NCBI RefSeq assembly: GCF_042648365.1
Contig: NZ_JBHRXI010000029.1
Coordinates: forward strand, 3,503-67,502
Reading direction: 5' to 3'
DNA length: 64,000 nucleotides
DNA from: Lutimaribacter_A marinistellae
GTDB lineage: Bacteria > Pseudomonadota > Alphaproteobacteria > Rhodobacterales > Rhodobacteraceae
Below are positions 14,366-23,212 of this stretch, piece after piece. The notes below the pieces were generated by a model, which saw nothing but the letters and a program-made list of their open reading frames with translations, made no database searches and had not been told where the DNA came from. A program made the position numbers and the translations under genes. Position 1 is the stretch's first letter, and each line of letters starts with the position of its first letter.

Positions 14366-14440
14366 GCCTTCGGCCCAAGAACAAGGCTCTCGGATAAGCA
14401 GTCGATTGCCCGAATTGTACATGGATGAGGACAGGGCAGT

Positions 14441-14465
14441 GGAACATCTGCCTTCGCCACTGGTT
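14441..14465 (+). promoter_or_regulatory. EcfG-type promoter of the membrane-stress operon
   Basis: GGAAC (14441-14445), 16-base spacer, GGTT (14462-14465), about 80 bases before the ATG at 14548. Confidence 0.7.
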
Positions 14466-14547
14466 ATGCAAAGAGATAGGCAGGTCCGTCGTTCTGAGAC
14501 AGGATGACAGGGTGCCGAATGTCGAGATCGACCAAGGAGATGATAGT

Positions 14548-15030
14548 ATGAGCACCTCGAACACGTCCGCGACCGGAAACGTCAAATCCACCGCCCAAGA
14601 GCTGGGTGAGGCTGCGCGCGAACGCGCCGAGGCAGAGGCGCAGGTCGCCCAGGACCGGGTCGCTATGGCGGCTGAGTCCGAGGCGCAACAGATTCGCGAT
14701 GCTGGGTCTGCTTTCGAGGCGGGTAGTTTCGCGCGTGGGGCAGCCGACCAACTCGCCGACAGCCTTACTCATGCCGCGACAGCGGTGCGCGATGCGGATT
14801 TCCAATCCATGCAGGAAGATCTGACCGCATTCGCACGCCGCAACCCGCTTCTTTTCTTCGGCGGGGCCGCTCTTCTGGGATTTGTTGCAACCAGAGCGCT
14901 GAAGGCGTCGGAACGCCACGGCGACAAGGAGCCTGACGCACCAGCCGCCCCGCAGGTCGCGACACGCAGCGCCATACCCGAAGTGCAGGGCGGATATCCC
15001 GAACAGACTTCGTGGAGGTATGGTCAATGA
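14548..15030 (+). CDS. Single-span, helix-rich membrane-anchored protein (nutrient-stress type)
   Basis: 160 residues. A long Ala/Glu/Arg/Gln-rich, probably coiled-coil N terminus (about 8-95) is followed by one hydrophobic span (NPLLFFGGAALLGFVATRAL, about 107-126) and a short hydrophilic tail. This is the layout of YqjD/ElaB-like or phasin-like membrane-associated proteins; the specific family is not certain. AAGGAGATG-type ribosome site before ATG 14548. First gene of a set with a holin-like and a DUF3618-like protein, overlapping the next gene by ATGA. Confidence 0.75.
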   Translation: MSTSNTSATGNVKSTAQELGEAARERAEAEAQVAQDRVAMAAESEAQQIRDAGSAFEAGSFARGAADQLADSLTHAATAVRDADFQSMQEDLTAFARRNPLLFFGGAALLGFVATRALKASERHGDKEPDAPAAPQVATRSAIPEVQGGYPEQTSWRYGQ

Positions 15031-15428
15031 GCGATCCGCGAACAAGTCAGGGGCCCGTGTCCCTGGTGTCGGAAATTGTCTCGCAGGTCGTGCGCATCTT
15101 TCGCAAGGAAATTCACCTTGCGACCGAGGAACTGTCGGAGAGCGCCCATCGTGCGACAATAGCGCTGATCCTGTTGGCCGTCGCCTTTTTGTTCGCACTC
15201 GTGGCCTTCAACATCCTTGCTGGCGCGGCGGTGGCGGCCATTGTCGAGGCAGGATTGCAGCCGCATTGGGCCGCGCTGGCGGTGGGCGGCCTGTTGCTGC
15301 TGTTCGGAGGGGTGTTTCTTTGGAAAGGCCTCAACGACCTGAAAGCGCGTCGTTTGATGCCTAAGCGAGCAATGGACAGCCTGAAACAAGATGTAAGGGT
15401 CGTTACGGAGCAGTTCGATGAGCGATGA
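15027..15428 (+). CDS. Holin-superfamily-III-like membrane protein (phage_holin_3_6)
   Basis: 133 residues. An amphipathic N-terminal region (VSEIVSQVVRIFRKEIHLATEEL) precedes two transmembrane segments (about 44-70 and 80-100) and a basic C terminus. The pattern matches the phage_holin_3_6/Holin-X family, which in bacterial chromosomes occurs next to DUF3618 proteins; no lysis role is implied here. It overlaps the preceding gene by ATGA and the next by 11 bases, showing tight translational coupling. Confidence 0.82.
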   Translation: MSDPRTSQGPVSLVSEIVSQVVRIFRKEIHLATEELSESAHRATIALILLAVAFLFALVAFNILAGAAVAAIVEAGLQPHWAALAVGGLLLLFGGVFLWKGLNDLKARRLMPKRAMDSLKQDVRVVTEQFDER

Positions 15429-16401
15429 GATCGACCGATTGGAAAAAGACTTGCAGCGCGAGCGTGACAGCCTGCGACAGAAGCTTGAGGAGTTGGAGAA
15501 CAGCCTGTCGCCGGGGCGCCTTATCGACCGAGCCGGTGATCTGGTCGCCAATCGCGGGGAGCAGGCAATCGAGGCGACGGGTGAGTTGGTGCGGAACAAC
15601 AAGGCTGCAACCGCGCTGATCGGGGCAGGCATTGCGTGGCTTGCGATCAGTGCGTCGGCACCGCCGCGTAAAAGCGCAGCCATATCCCCGCCGTCCCGGC
15701 GACCTTCTGCAGCTTACGACACACGAGAAACCCCGGCGGTCCAAGGTTTGCGTGATCCCGACGCGCCGGTTGGAAACTTTGATGCCCGTGTTGCCGCGGC
15801 CGAAGGCGCTGCGCATGCGGATCGACTGAAAGGAGAACCTCCAATGACGACATATGCTGATCCTACCGACCCCCGCCACCATGCTGAACCGCAAGGTTTT
15901 CGCGACAGGCTCCAGGCGGCCCAGGCCCGGGCAGTCGATAGCGCGGCGAACCTGCGCTCCCGAATAGAAGACGGCCTTGGCGATCTGCCGGAGGAGGCGC
16001 GCGCGCGCGTGCGCCGCGCTCGCGCAGCGGCGATAGATGCACAGGTTCGGATCGAGGAGCAGGCGTCAGAAGCCGCACGTCGTGCCCGTAGCGCGGCCCA
16101 CGAAAACCCCTTGTTGATCGGGGCTCTGGCCTTTGCGGCCGGTGCGGCCTTGGCAGCGGCATTGCCGCGAACGACCACTGAGAACCGCTATCTCGGCGCG
16201 CATCGCGACCGTTTGTTCGACGAGGCGGACCGGGTCATGCGCGAAGAGATGGAAAATCTGAAAGCCCGGGCCAATGCCGCTGCGATCGATGCCAAGGAAG
16301 CGGCAAAAGACGCTTTGCGCAGCGAAGGCGACACCCCTGGCGCTGCGGAAAGCCCTTCGAAAACTCCCGATAAGAAGGACCCGGTCGGTAAGACCGGATG
16401 A
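15418..16401 (+). CDS. DUF3618-like membrane protein with extended Ala-rich body
   Basis: 327 residues. The first 80 residues fit DUF3618 (MSDEIDRLEKDLQRERDSLR ... LVRNNKAATALIGAGIAWLAI, including one TM at about 65-80). Then comes an unusually long Ala/Arg/Glu-rich region, a second hydrophobic segment (NPLLIGALAFAAGAALAAALP, about 222-242) that resembles the span of the protein at 14548, and a helical tail. It looks like a fusion of a DUF3618 module and a YqjD-like module. It probably sits in the inner membrane with a role in envelope stress; no activity is known. Confidence 0.78.
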   Translation: MSDEIDRLEKDLQRERDSLRQKLEELENSLSPGRLIDRAGDLVANRGEQAIEATGELVRNNKAATALIGAGIAWLAISASAPPRKSAAISPPSRRPSAAYDTRETPAVQGLRDPDAPVGNFDARVAAAEGAAHADRLKGEPPMTTYADPTDPRHHAEPQGFRDRLQAAQARAVDSAANLRSRIEDGLGDLPEEARARVRRARAAAIDAQVRIEEQASEAARRARSAAHENPLLIGALAFAAGAALAAALPRTTTENRYLGAHRDRLFDEADRVMREEMENLKARANAAAIDAKEAAKDALRSEGDTPGAAESPSKTPDKKDPVGKTG

Positions 16402-16506
16402 CCGGTCCATTCTGGCCGGAAAGCCAAGACAGAGACCTGCGGCCCTCATCCGAAACGATGGGGGCCGTTGGTGCATCAAGAATACCGTTTTGAAGGAGCA
16501 TCGGAA

Positions 16507-17487
16507 ATGACCGGCAAGCCAGGCAGTCAAGCGAAGGTCAACGCGACCGGGAGCACCGCAGAGCGACCCGGCCGTATTCCACGAGCAGGTCTGCTTCAGG
16601 TCGCCGGTCGTATATGGACCCGCTTGACACAGGACAACATCTCGCTTGTCTCTGCCGGGGTCGGGTTTTACGGCTTGTTGGCGTTGTTCCCTGCCATGGC
16701 AGCGCTTGTCGCGATGGTCGGTATCGTGACGGACCCGGCGCAGGTGGTTGCCGAGGCCGATACGGTTCTTGCCGCCGTGCCGGAAGCTGCACGATCCATC
16801 ATCGTCGGACAGTTGACGGATCTGGCCTCGACGAGTGACAACAGCCTTGGTTTGGCCGCCCTTCTCGCGCTCAGTCTTTCGCTCTACTCGGCCAGTCGCG
16901 GGACGGCCAGCGTCATTTCGGGTCTCAACATCGCGTATGAGGAGGAGGAGAAGCGCGGGTTCATCAAATTGCAGGCGGTTGTTCTGGTACTCACCCTGGT
17001 GGGTATCGTCGTGCTGTTGGCGATGGTGTTCCTGACCGCTGCCGTCCCGGCGCTTCTTGCCGTGTTTGGCGAAGGGCAGGCTGTTGAAATTGCTGCACGT
17101 GTCTTGCGCTGGCCCGTGATGATCGGACTCGCGATCGTCTTGGTGGCGGTGTTGTTTCGCTTCGGACCTTCGCGTCGTAAGGCTCGCTGGCGCTGGTTGG
17201 CCCCCGGTAGCGTCGTGGCGGTTCTTCTGTGGGCTTTCGTGAACTTGGGCTTCTCCTGGTACGTTTCGAACTTCGCCAGCTATAACGAGACGTTTGGTGC
17301 CTTGGCCGGGGTTATCGTGCTTCTCATGTGGCTCTACCTTTCCGCCTTTGTCATCCTTGTCGGAGCTGTCATCGATGCGGAACTCGAGGCGCAGACTGCG
17401 CGCGACAGTACGGTCGGAGAACCGCGCCCGATGGGACAGAGGGGTGCCGTGAAGGCTGATAGCTGCGAAGCCGAGGAGTGCGGCTAG
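16507..17487 (+). CDS. YihY/virulence factor BrkB family membrane protein
   Basis: 326 residues, six predicted membrane segments. Typical YihY features are DNISLVSAGVGFYGLLALFPAMAALVA near the start and a C-terminal GALAGVIVLLMWLYLSAFVILVGAVIDAEL. The family is an uncharacterised inner-membrane protein (earlier mis-annotated as RNase BN). ATG 16507 is chosen for AAGGAGCA just upstream; the in-frame start at 16468 lacks one. It follows the DUF3618 gene by 105 bases and may share its stress promoter. It ends 3 bases from the convergent AI-2E gene. Confidence 0.88.
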   Translation: MTGKPGSQAKVNATGSTAERPGRIPRAGLLQVAGRIWTRLTQDNISLVSAGVGFYGLLALFPAMAALVAMVGIVTDPAQVVAEADTVLAAVPEAARSIIVGQLTDLASTSDNSLGLAALLALSLSLYSASRGTASVISGLNIAYEEEEKRGFIKLQAVVLVLTLVGIVVLLAMVFLTAAVPALLAVFGEGQAVEIAARVLRWPVMIGLAIVLVAVLFRFGPSRRKARWRWLAPGSVVAVLLWAFVNLGFSWYVSNFASYNETFGALAGVIVLLMWLYLSAFVILVGAVIDAELEAQTARDSTVGEPRPMGQRGAVKADSCEAEECG

Positions 17488-17490
17488 GGC

Positions 17491-18576
17491 TTATTCTGCT
17501 GCCAAAGGTTCCTCTTCCTGTTCTTCGAGATCTCCAATCTGCTGGGTAGTCGACAGGTTGCATTCGGTCGTTACGAAGATCAGCCAGACCAGTAAGGGAA
17601 TTGCGACAAGTCCACCGATCGGTCCCCATAACCACATCCACAGGACCAGGGACAAAAAGACGAAGAGCGGGTTGAGAGCCATCACGCGGCCAACGGTCGA
17701 CGGCGTCACGAATTGCGCCTCGATCATGTTGAAGAACAAGAAGGTCAAAGCCGGAACGAAACTGAAGAATCCGTCGAAGACCACAACACCCGTCACCAAA
17801 AGAGCCGTCGCAACGAGGATCGGGCCCAGGTAGAGAATGAAGTTCAGCAGGAAGGTCGCGAGACCCCAAAGTGCGGGCTGCGGCACACCATAAGCGGTCA
17901 TGGCCAGCATCACCACGAGCCCGAAACCGGCATTTACCATGCTGATGGTCAGAAAATAGCGCGACACGCGCTTTTCCGCGTCGTGCAAACACTCGAAGGA
18001 CATGCGCGGGAAATAGTTCGCGATGTACCCGTAGACTTCGCGCCGCGTGGCCATGAAAAAATACAGCGTACCGACAAAGATCAGGATGCCACCAACAAGC
18101 GATGGTCCGTAGGCCAAAGCCTCTTTCAGGCCGGGCATGTTCAGGCCCTCTTTCTCGTCGGTCACCTTCACGGTGCCCGCACCTCCGGCGTCCTCGTTCA
18201 ATGCGTCGTTCACGGATTTCTGGATTTCCTCGACCCCGCGCAGGGTGTCGCGAACGGTTTCGAGTATTGCGGTCAGTTCACGCCAGATCAGAGGGGCGTT
18301 GCGGATGGCTTCGCGTACCGTTGGTTCCAGAAACAGGTACAAGAGAAGAACAATCGCCAGGAAAAGGAATAACGCGGCGAGGGCGGCCACAGCCTGCGGC
18401 AGTTTGAACCGCTCCGCCAGGTCGACGAGCGGACCGCAAACCACACCAAAGACGATGCCACACAGGATCGGGGCAAAGACGACCTGGCCAGCCTCAAGTA
18501 CGGCGAATACCACGATAATCGCCAGAAGCGAGAGGATGTTGCGGGAGGTCGCTTCGATAGGGGTGCGCGTGGTCAT
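17491..18576 (-). CDS. AI-2E family permease
   Basis: 361 residues, about eight membrane segments. AI-2E/PerM signature stretches are visible in the C-terminal half (LWGLATFLLNFILYLGPILV, then SFVPALTFLFFNMIEAQFVTP and LWMWLWGPIGGLVAIPLLV). Members export or take up small molecules or Na+; substrate unknown. A soluble insertion (about 140-190) with Gly/Glu/Lys sits between spans. The ATG at 18576 has no Shine-Dalgarno, and a consensus EcfG -10 ends 7 bases before it, so the transcript is probably leaderless. The acidic C-terminal tail (EEQEEEPLAAE) is unremarkable. Confidence 0.9.
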   Translation of the reverse strand: MTTRTPIEATSRNILSLLAIIVVFAVLEAGQVVFAPILCGIVFGVVCGPLVDLAERFKLPQAVAALAALFLFLAIVLLLYLFLEPTVREAIRNAPLIWRELTAILETVRDTLRGVEEIQKSVNDALNEDAGGAGTVKVTDEKEGLNMPGLKEALAYGPSLVGGILIFVGTLYFFMATRREVYGYIANYFPRMSFECLHDAEKRVSRYFLTISMVNAGFGLVVMLAMTAYGVPQPALWGLATFLLNFILYLGPILVATALLVTGVVVFDGFFSFVPALTFLFFNMIEAQFVTPSTVGRVMALNPLFVFLSLVLWMWLWGPIGGLVAIPLLVWLIFVTTECNLSTTQQIGDLEEQEEEPLAAE

Positions 18577-18583
18577 ACTGCCG

Positions 18584-18608
18584 AACGCCTATCGCGACGC
18601 TTGGTTCC
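18584..18608 (-). promoter_or_regulatory. EcfG-type promoter of the AI-2E permease gene
   Basis: Minus strand GGAAC (18608-18604), 16-base spacer, CGTT (18587-18584): exact consensus. The ATG begins 8 bases after the -10. Confidence 0.8.
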
Positions 18609-18652
18609 GCCTGAAGCCGGCGCAAACACAACGAGTTGCAACAGGTGGGAAA

Positions 18653-18727
18653 TGGCAGCCCGTAGGGGAATCGAACCCCTCTTTCCAGGTTGAAAACCTG
18701 GCGTCCTAACCGATAGACGAACGGGCC
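18653..18727 (-). tRNA. tRNA-Glu (UUC)
   Basis: The minus strand gives a full cloverleaf of 75 nt including an encoded CCA (18655-18653). The anticodon stem is CCAGG/CCTGG with loop TTTTCAA, so the anticodon is TTC. The sequence is identical to the copy at 18753-18827. Confidence 0.97.
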
Positions 18728-18752
18728 ATGAGGCGTGGCCTCCTTGGCCGAG

Positions 18753-18827
18753 TGGCAGCCCGTAGGGGAATCGAACCCCTCTTTCCAGGTTGAAAACCTG
18801 GCGTCCTAACCGATAGACGAACGGGCC
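18753..18827 (-). tRNA. tRNA-Glu (UUC), second identical copy
   Basis: Same 75 nt including CCA as the copy at 18653-18727, offset by exactly 100 bases with a 25-base spacer. Same strand, so probably one transcript. Confidence 0.97.
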
Positions 18828-18928
18828 ACGGAACTCGTGAGGGGGCTTTTACGGATTGGGGGCCTCCCTCGCAAGCGAAAAATCGGGGTTCGTCTCCATT
18901 TTTTCAAGTGGGTCAAAAAGCCTTGTTT

Positions 18929-20677
18929 TCAGGTGCTTTTGGCCTCTGCCACATCCTCCAGTCGGAGCTGTACGCTTTGACGTCCGCCCCAGGTGTTGAC
19001 CTCAAGCCGGCCCGCCACGTGAAAACGTGCACCGCCATGATCCGCCATCCTCGGCCCTATTTCACTCTCGAACGCTCTGAAGGCGATGGCGTCGATCCCA
19101 GCGGCGATGCCGTCGGAAAGCGACAGTTTCAGATGCGACTCCCCGACGCGCTTCGCGAACCGAACCTGAAGGTCGGGAACCGCAAACCGCGGTCCGGGCG
19201 CCCCGGCGCCATAGGGGCCCGCCTTGTCCAAGGCTTCGATCAGATCCACCGTCGCCGCGCCGGGCATGATCAGCCCGTCGAGACGAAGGTCCGCCGGCGC
19301 ACCGGCGCCTGCACCTTGCTTGGCAAGCAACGCGCCCAAACGCTCCATTGCCGGTTCCAGCTTGTCGCGCATCACCGTCAACCCCGCCGCCATCCGGTGA
19401 CCGCCGCCCTTGAGCAGGAGGCCCTCGGCGGCGAGCCGCTGGATCGCGGCACCAAGGTCCACGCCGGGGATCGACCGGCCCGAGCCTTTACCCTCGTCCC
19501 CGTCGAAACCTATGACGACGGCGGGGCGGTTGGTGGCTTCTTTGAGCCGAGAGGCGACGATGCCCACTACGCCGGGATGCCATCCATCGCCCGCCGCCCA
19601 TACCAATGGGGCGTCAAGGCCGCGCGCCTCGGCTTGTTCCATTGCGGCGGTACGAACGGCGTTCTCGATGTCGCGTCGTTCGGTGTTCAATGTGTCGAGT
19701 TGTCGGGCGAGGACTTCCGCCTCGACAGCGGATGCAGTTGCCAGCAGTCTTGCGCCCATATCTGCCTGACCGATCCTTCCGCCCGCATTGACCCTTGGCC
19801 CAAGCAGAAAGCCAAGGTGGTAAGCAGTTGGTGCGCAGTCCATACGCGCGACATCCGACAGGGCAACCAGCCCCGGACGTCGGCGCTGTGCCATTACCCG
19901 CAGACCTTGGCGCACCAGCGCCCTGTTGACCCCGATCAGCGGGGCCACGTCGGCAACGGTGGCCAGCGCCACGAGGTCGAGCAACCCCATCAGGTTGGGC
20001 ACTCCGCACCCGTCGGCGCGCATCAGCCGCGTCGCTTCGACAAGCATCAGGAACACGACCCCGGCGGCGCAGAGATATCCAAGGTCGCCGTTTTCATCTT
20101 GCCGGTTGGGATTCACGACCGCAACACAGTCGGGCAGGGTTTCGCCACCCAGATGATGGTCCAGCACAACCACATCGCACCCGGCGGCGGCGATGGGTTC
20201 GTGGCTCAGCGTCCCGCAATCGACGCAGATGATCAGGTCATGCTGCGCGCCCAGTGCGCGCATGGCCGGCACGTTGGGGCCATATCCCTCGTCGATCCTG
20301 TCCGGGACGTATAGTGTCGCTTCGATCCCTACCTCGCGCAGCCAGACAAGCAAGAGTGCGGCCGAGGATCCGCCATCGACGTCGTAATCGGCAAATACGG
20401 CGATCCGCTCGCGCCCTTTTACGGCAGAGACAAAGCGCGCGGCTGCAATTTCCATGTCTTTGAGCAAGCGAGGGTCGGGCAGCAGTTCCTTCAGCTTAGG
20501 TTCCAGGAACCCGGAAACCTCTTCCACAGGTACAGACCGACGCGCAAGGATCGAACAGACCGCGCGGGGCAGGCCGGTCTGCTGTTCAAGCTTTTCACAA
20601 GCGCGCTCTATATCCGGCGTTGGTCCGATCCAGCGCCGACCCGTAAGGGACCGTTCTACCCCCAGAAATGCGTCCAA
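18929..20677 (-). CDS. recJ: Single-stranded-DNA-specific exonuclease RecJ
   Basis: 582 residues, normal RecJ length. The DHH core is seen as ADYDVDGGSSAAL (about 95-108), CVDCGT and VLDHHLGG (about 170-178), and the DHHA1 domain as GKGSGRSIPG and LKGGGHRMAAGL (about 395-425). RecJ degrades single-stranded DNA 5' to 3' in recombination and mismatch repair. The start is a TTG at 20677 with GGAGG 5 bases upstream; the resulting N terminus (MDAFLGVERSLTGRRW) is as expected for the family. Not obviously co-transcribed with glpX (115-base gap). Confidence 0.96.
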   Translation of the reverse strand: MDAFLGVERSLTGRRWIGPTPDIERACEKLEQQTGLPRAVCSILARRSVPVEEVSGFLEPKLKELLPDPRLLKDMEIAAARFVSAVKGRERIAVFADYDVDGGSSAALLLVWLREVGIEATLYVPDRIDEGYGPNVPAMRALGAQHDLIICVDCGTLSHEPIAAAGCDVVVLDHHLGGETLPDCVAVVNPNRQDENGDLGYLCAAGVVFLMLVEATRLMRADGCGVPNLMGLLDLVALATVADVAPLIGVNRALVRQGLRVMAQRRRPGLVALSDVARMDCAPTAYHLGFLLGPRVNAGGRIGQADMGARLLATASAVEAEVLARQLDTLNTERRDIENAVRTAAMEQAEARGLDAPLVWAAGDGWHPGVVGIVASRLKEATNRPAVVIGFDGDEGKGSGRSIPGVDLGAAIQRLAAEGLLLKGGGHRMAAGLTVMRDKLEPAMERLGALLAKQGAGAGAPADLRLDGLIMPGAATVDLIEALDKAGPYGAGAPGPRFAVPDLQVRFAKRVGESHLKLSLSDGIAAGIDAIAFRAFESEIGPRMADHGGARFHVAGRLEVNTWGGRQSVQLRLEDVAEAKST

Positions 20678-20792
20678 ACCGACCTCCGTTCAAATGACTG
20701 GGCCGGATCCGATACGGACCCGGCCTCATCACCGTCTTTAGAAATACTTCGACCTGAGCCTGTGGTACAAGCAGCCTGGCAGCGACGAAGGT

Positions 20793-21758
20793 TCACACCG
20801 GTGTGCGATAGCTCATCCGCCTCACCGAGCCGGTCTTGGACCGCATCAGCAGGGTCGTGGTTTCAACCCATCCCGGCACCCGCTTGATGCGCGGCAGAAG
20901 CGATCCACCTGTTACGCCCGTGGCGGCGAAGATAACGTCGGCCGTCACCATCTCGTCGCGGGTATAGACACGGTCGAGATCGGTGATGCCGGCCTTTTCT
21001 GCGCGGCCACGCTCGTCGTCGTTGCGGAACAGGAGGCGGCCGAAAATCTGCCCGCCCATGCATTTCAGAGCGGCAGCCGCCAAAACACCTTCGGGCGCGC
21101 CGCCCTGGCCCATGTACATGTCGATACCGGTGGTCTCGGCTTCGGCGCAGTGCATTACGCCCGCCACGTCACCATCGGTGATCAACCGGATTGAGGCACC
21201 TGTTCCACGCACCTCAGCGATCATCTGCTCGTGGCGAGGGCGCTCCAGGATGCAGACCGTGATGTCGGTCGTCTTGCACTGCTTTGCTTCGGCCAGCGCT
21301 TCGACCCTTTGCGCGGGGCTCATGTCCAGCGAAACGACGCCTTCGGGGTATCCCGGACCGATGGCCAGCTTGTCCATGTAGACATCCGGAGCGTGCAACA
21401 TCGACCCCCGAGGGCCCATCGCGATGACGGTGAGCGCGTTGGGCATGTCCTTGGCAGTCAGAGTCGTGCCTTCGAGCGGGTCGAGCGCAATATCCACTCC
21501 GGGACCGTTACCTGTTCCAACCTCTTCGCCGATATACAGCATGGGCGCCTCGTCACGCTCGCCTTCGCCGATGACAACGACGCCTGCGATTTCGAGCAGG
21601 TTCAACTGCTCGCGCATCGCATTGACCGCGGCCTGGTCGGCGGCCTTTTCGTCACCGCGCCCAATCAGCGAGGCCGATGCGATGGCCGCCTGCTCCGCAA
21701 CCCGGGCGAGGCCCAGCGAAAGCATCCGGTCGTTGAAATCCATGTTGGCAGCGCTCAT
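20793..21758 (-). CDS. glpX: Class II fructose-1,6-bisphosphatase
   Basis: 321 residues. GlpX signatures: GRGDEKAADQAAVNAMR (about 33-50), VVIGEGERDEAPMLYIGEEVG (about 61-82, metal-binding acids) and DIALDPLEGTTLTA (about 90-103). It hydrolyses fructose 1,6-bisphosphate in gluconeogenesis. ATG 21758 is preceded by AGAGGA. It lies 81 bases downstream of hom on the same strand, so the two may be an operon, an arrangement common in this group. Confidence 0.96.
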   Translation of the reverse strand: MSAANMDFNDRMLSLGLARVAEQAAIASASLIGRGDEKAADQAAVNAMREQLNLLEIAGVVVIGEGERDEAPMLYIGEEVGTGNGPGVDIALDPLEGTTLTAKDMPNALTVIAMGPRGSMLHAPDVYMDKLAIGPGYPEGVVSLDMSPAQRVEALAEAKQCKTTDITVCILERPRHEQMIAEVRGTGASIRLITDGDVAGVMHCAEAETTGIDMYMGQGGAPEGVLAAAALKCMGGQIFGRLLFRNDDERGRAEKAGITDLDRVYTRDEMVTADVIFAATGVTGGSLLPRIKRVPGWVETTTLLMRSKTGSVRRMSYRTPV

Positions 21759-21839
21759 TGCTGAAATCCTCTGGTCATCGATATGCTAGGCCCGGCATAG
21801 CCCGTGGCCGGGCAGGCGGGCAAGACGTAGAAAGGCGGC

Positions 21840-23126
21840 TCAGACTTCTTCGATCCGCAGTGTCACCGGTTCGCTCGCGACAACATCGGTCTTTTCGAAG
21901 GCACTCAAAGCCATGTCCAGGGCTGCCCGCGTTGTCTTGTGCGTCACGATCAGGATCGGTGCCGTGTTGTTCGTGTGCCCGTATTGCCGCATCCGGTCGA
22001 TCGAAATACCGGCATCGCCCAATATCGCGGCCACCTTGGCCAAGGCGCCGGGTTTATCCATCAATGCCATGCGAAGGTAGTATGGGGCGGGCATACCCGT
22101 CAGCGCGGCCGGCATCGTCTCGAGCTGGGTCGCTGGGATCCCGAAGGTAGGAATGCGCAAGCCGCGCGCGAGGTCGCAAATGTCTCCCATCACCGCACTT
22201 GCGGTTGGCCCTTCGCCCGCACCAGGGCCGCGCAGCACGATCTGGTCGACGGCATCGCCCTCGATCACCACCATGTTCGTGCCGCCCTCCAATTGACCGA
22301 TGGGCGAGCCGGCCGGCACAAGGCAGGGCTGCATGCGCTGCACAAGTCCACGCGGACTGCGCGCTGCCACGCCAAGAAGCTTGATCCGGTATCCCATGTC
22401 AGCGGCTTGTCGAATATCTTCCAGGCTGATCCGCTCGATACCCTCGATTTCGACGCCGTCGAAATCGGGTTGTGTTCCAAAAGCGATAGCAGAGAGGATT
22501 GCCAGCTTGTGGGCCGCATCGATTCCGCCCACGTCGAGCTGCGGATCAGCTTCGAGAAAGCCCAGGCGCGCGCATTCATCGAACAACGCGTTGTAGCCTA
22601 GCCCTTCGGATTCCATGCGTGTCAGGATGTAATTGCAGGTGCCGTTCATGACACCCATTACGCGGGTGATCTCGTTTCCTGCCAAACCTTCGGTCAGCGC
22701 CTTGATCACCGGGATTCCGCCCGCGACTGCCGCTTCGAACCGGATGACGCGGCCTGCGGCCTCGGCAGCTTCGGCAAGGGCCTGGCCGTGGATGGCCAGC
22801 AGCGCCTTGTTTGCGGTGACGACGTCCTTGCCGGCCGCCAGCGCGGCCTCGGTGGCAGCCTTGGCAGGACCGTCCGAACCACCCATGAGTTCGACAAAGA
22901 TGTCGATATCGTCGCGTTTGGCCAGTACGACGGCGTCGTCTTCCCAGTCGTAATTTGCCAGGTTCACGCCGCGATCTTTTTGCCGGTCACGGGCCGATAC
23001 GGCCGAAATTTCGATCCGGCGGCCAGTGCGGGCTTCGAGCAGTTTCGCCTGTTTGCGAACGATTTTGACGACCCCGGCGCCGACGGTCCCCAGCCCGGCT
23101 ATGCCAAGGCGCAATGGTTCAGTCAT
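21840..23126 (-). CDS. hom: Homoserine dehydrogenase
   Basis: 428 residues from ATG 23126 (AAAGGA upstream); an extension to 23165 has no support. An N-terminal NAD(P) site (LGIAGLGTVGAGVV), the homoserine dehydrogenase core (GVMNGTCNYILTRME; GFLEADPQLDVGGIDAAHKLAILSAIAFG) and a C-terminal ACT domain (about 350-428, YYLRMALMDKPGALAKVAAILG) are in the usual order. It reduces aspartate semialdehyde to homoserine for threonine and methionine synthesis, and the ACT domain suggests threonine feedback. Upstream of glpX, same strand. Confidence 0.97.
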   Translation of the reverse strand: MTEPLRLGIAGLGTVGAGVVKIVRKQAKLLEARTGRRIEISAVSARDRQKDRGVNLANYDWEDDAVVLAKRDDIDIFVELMGGSDGPAKAATEAALAAGKDVVTANKALLAIHGQALAEAAEAAGRVIRFEAAVAGGIPVIKALTEGLAGNEITRVMGVMNGTCNYILTRMESEGLGYNALFDECARLGFLEADPQLDVGGIDAAHKLAILSAIAFGTQPDFDGVEIEGIERISLEDIRQAADMGYRIKLLGVAARSPRGLVQRMQPCLVPAGSPIGQLEGGTNMVVIEGDAVDQIVLRGPGAGEGPTASAVMGDICDLARGLRIPTFGIPATQLETMPAALTGMPAPYYLRMALMDKPGALAKVAAILGDAGISIDRMRQYGHTNNTAPILIVTHKTTRAALDMALSAFEKTDVVASEPVTLRIEEV

Positions 23127-23212
23127 GTTCGGGGTCCTTTCTGCTCGATCCGGCTTGCGCCGCACTTCGTATCGCGCGTGGATTAGCCGGTTCAGGGCAG
23201 GGTAGCAACCTG

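Noticed and set aside
15027..15428. Prophage remnant suggested by the holin-like gene
   Set aside because: It overlaps two chromosomal membrane-stress genes and no other phage gene is present; such holin-like proteins are ordinary in DUF3618 operons.
18653..18827. Direct repeat resembling a CRISPR unit
   Set aside because: The repeats are two complete tRNA-Glu genes, not an array.
18908..20314. 468-codon plus-strand frame opposite recJ
   Set aside because: It is the shadow of a well-supported RecJ gene with no family features.
20700..20726. Hairpin between recJ and glpX
   Set aside because: The arms (GGCCGGATCCG/CGGACCCGGCC) have a mismatch and no T-tract on either strand, so a terminator cannot be claimed.
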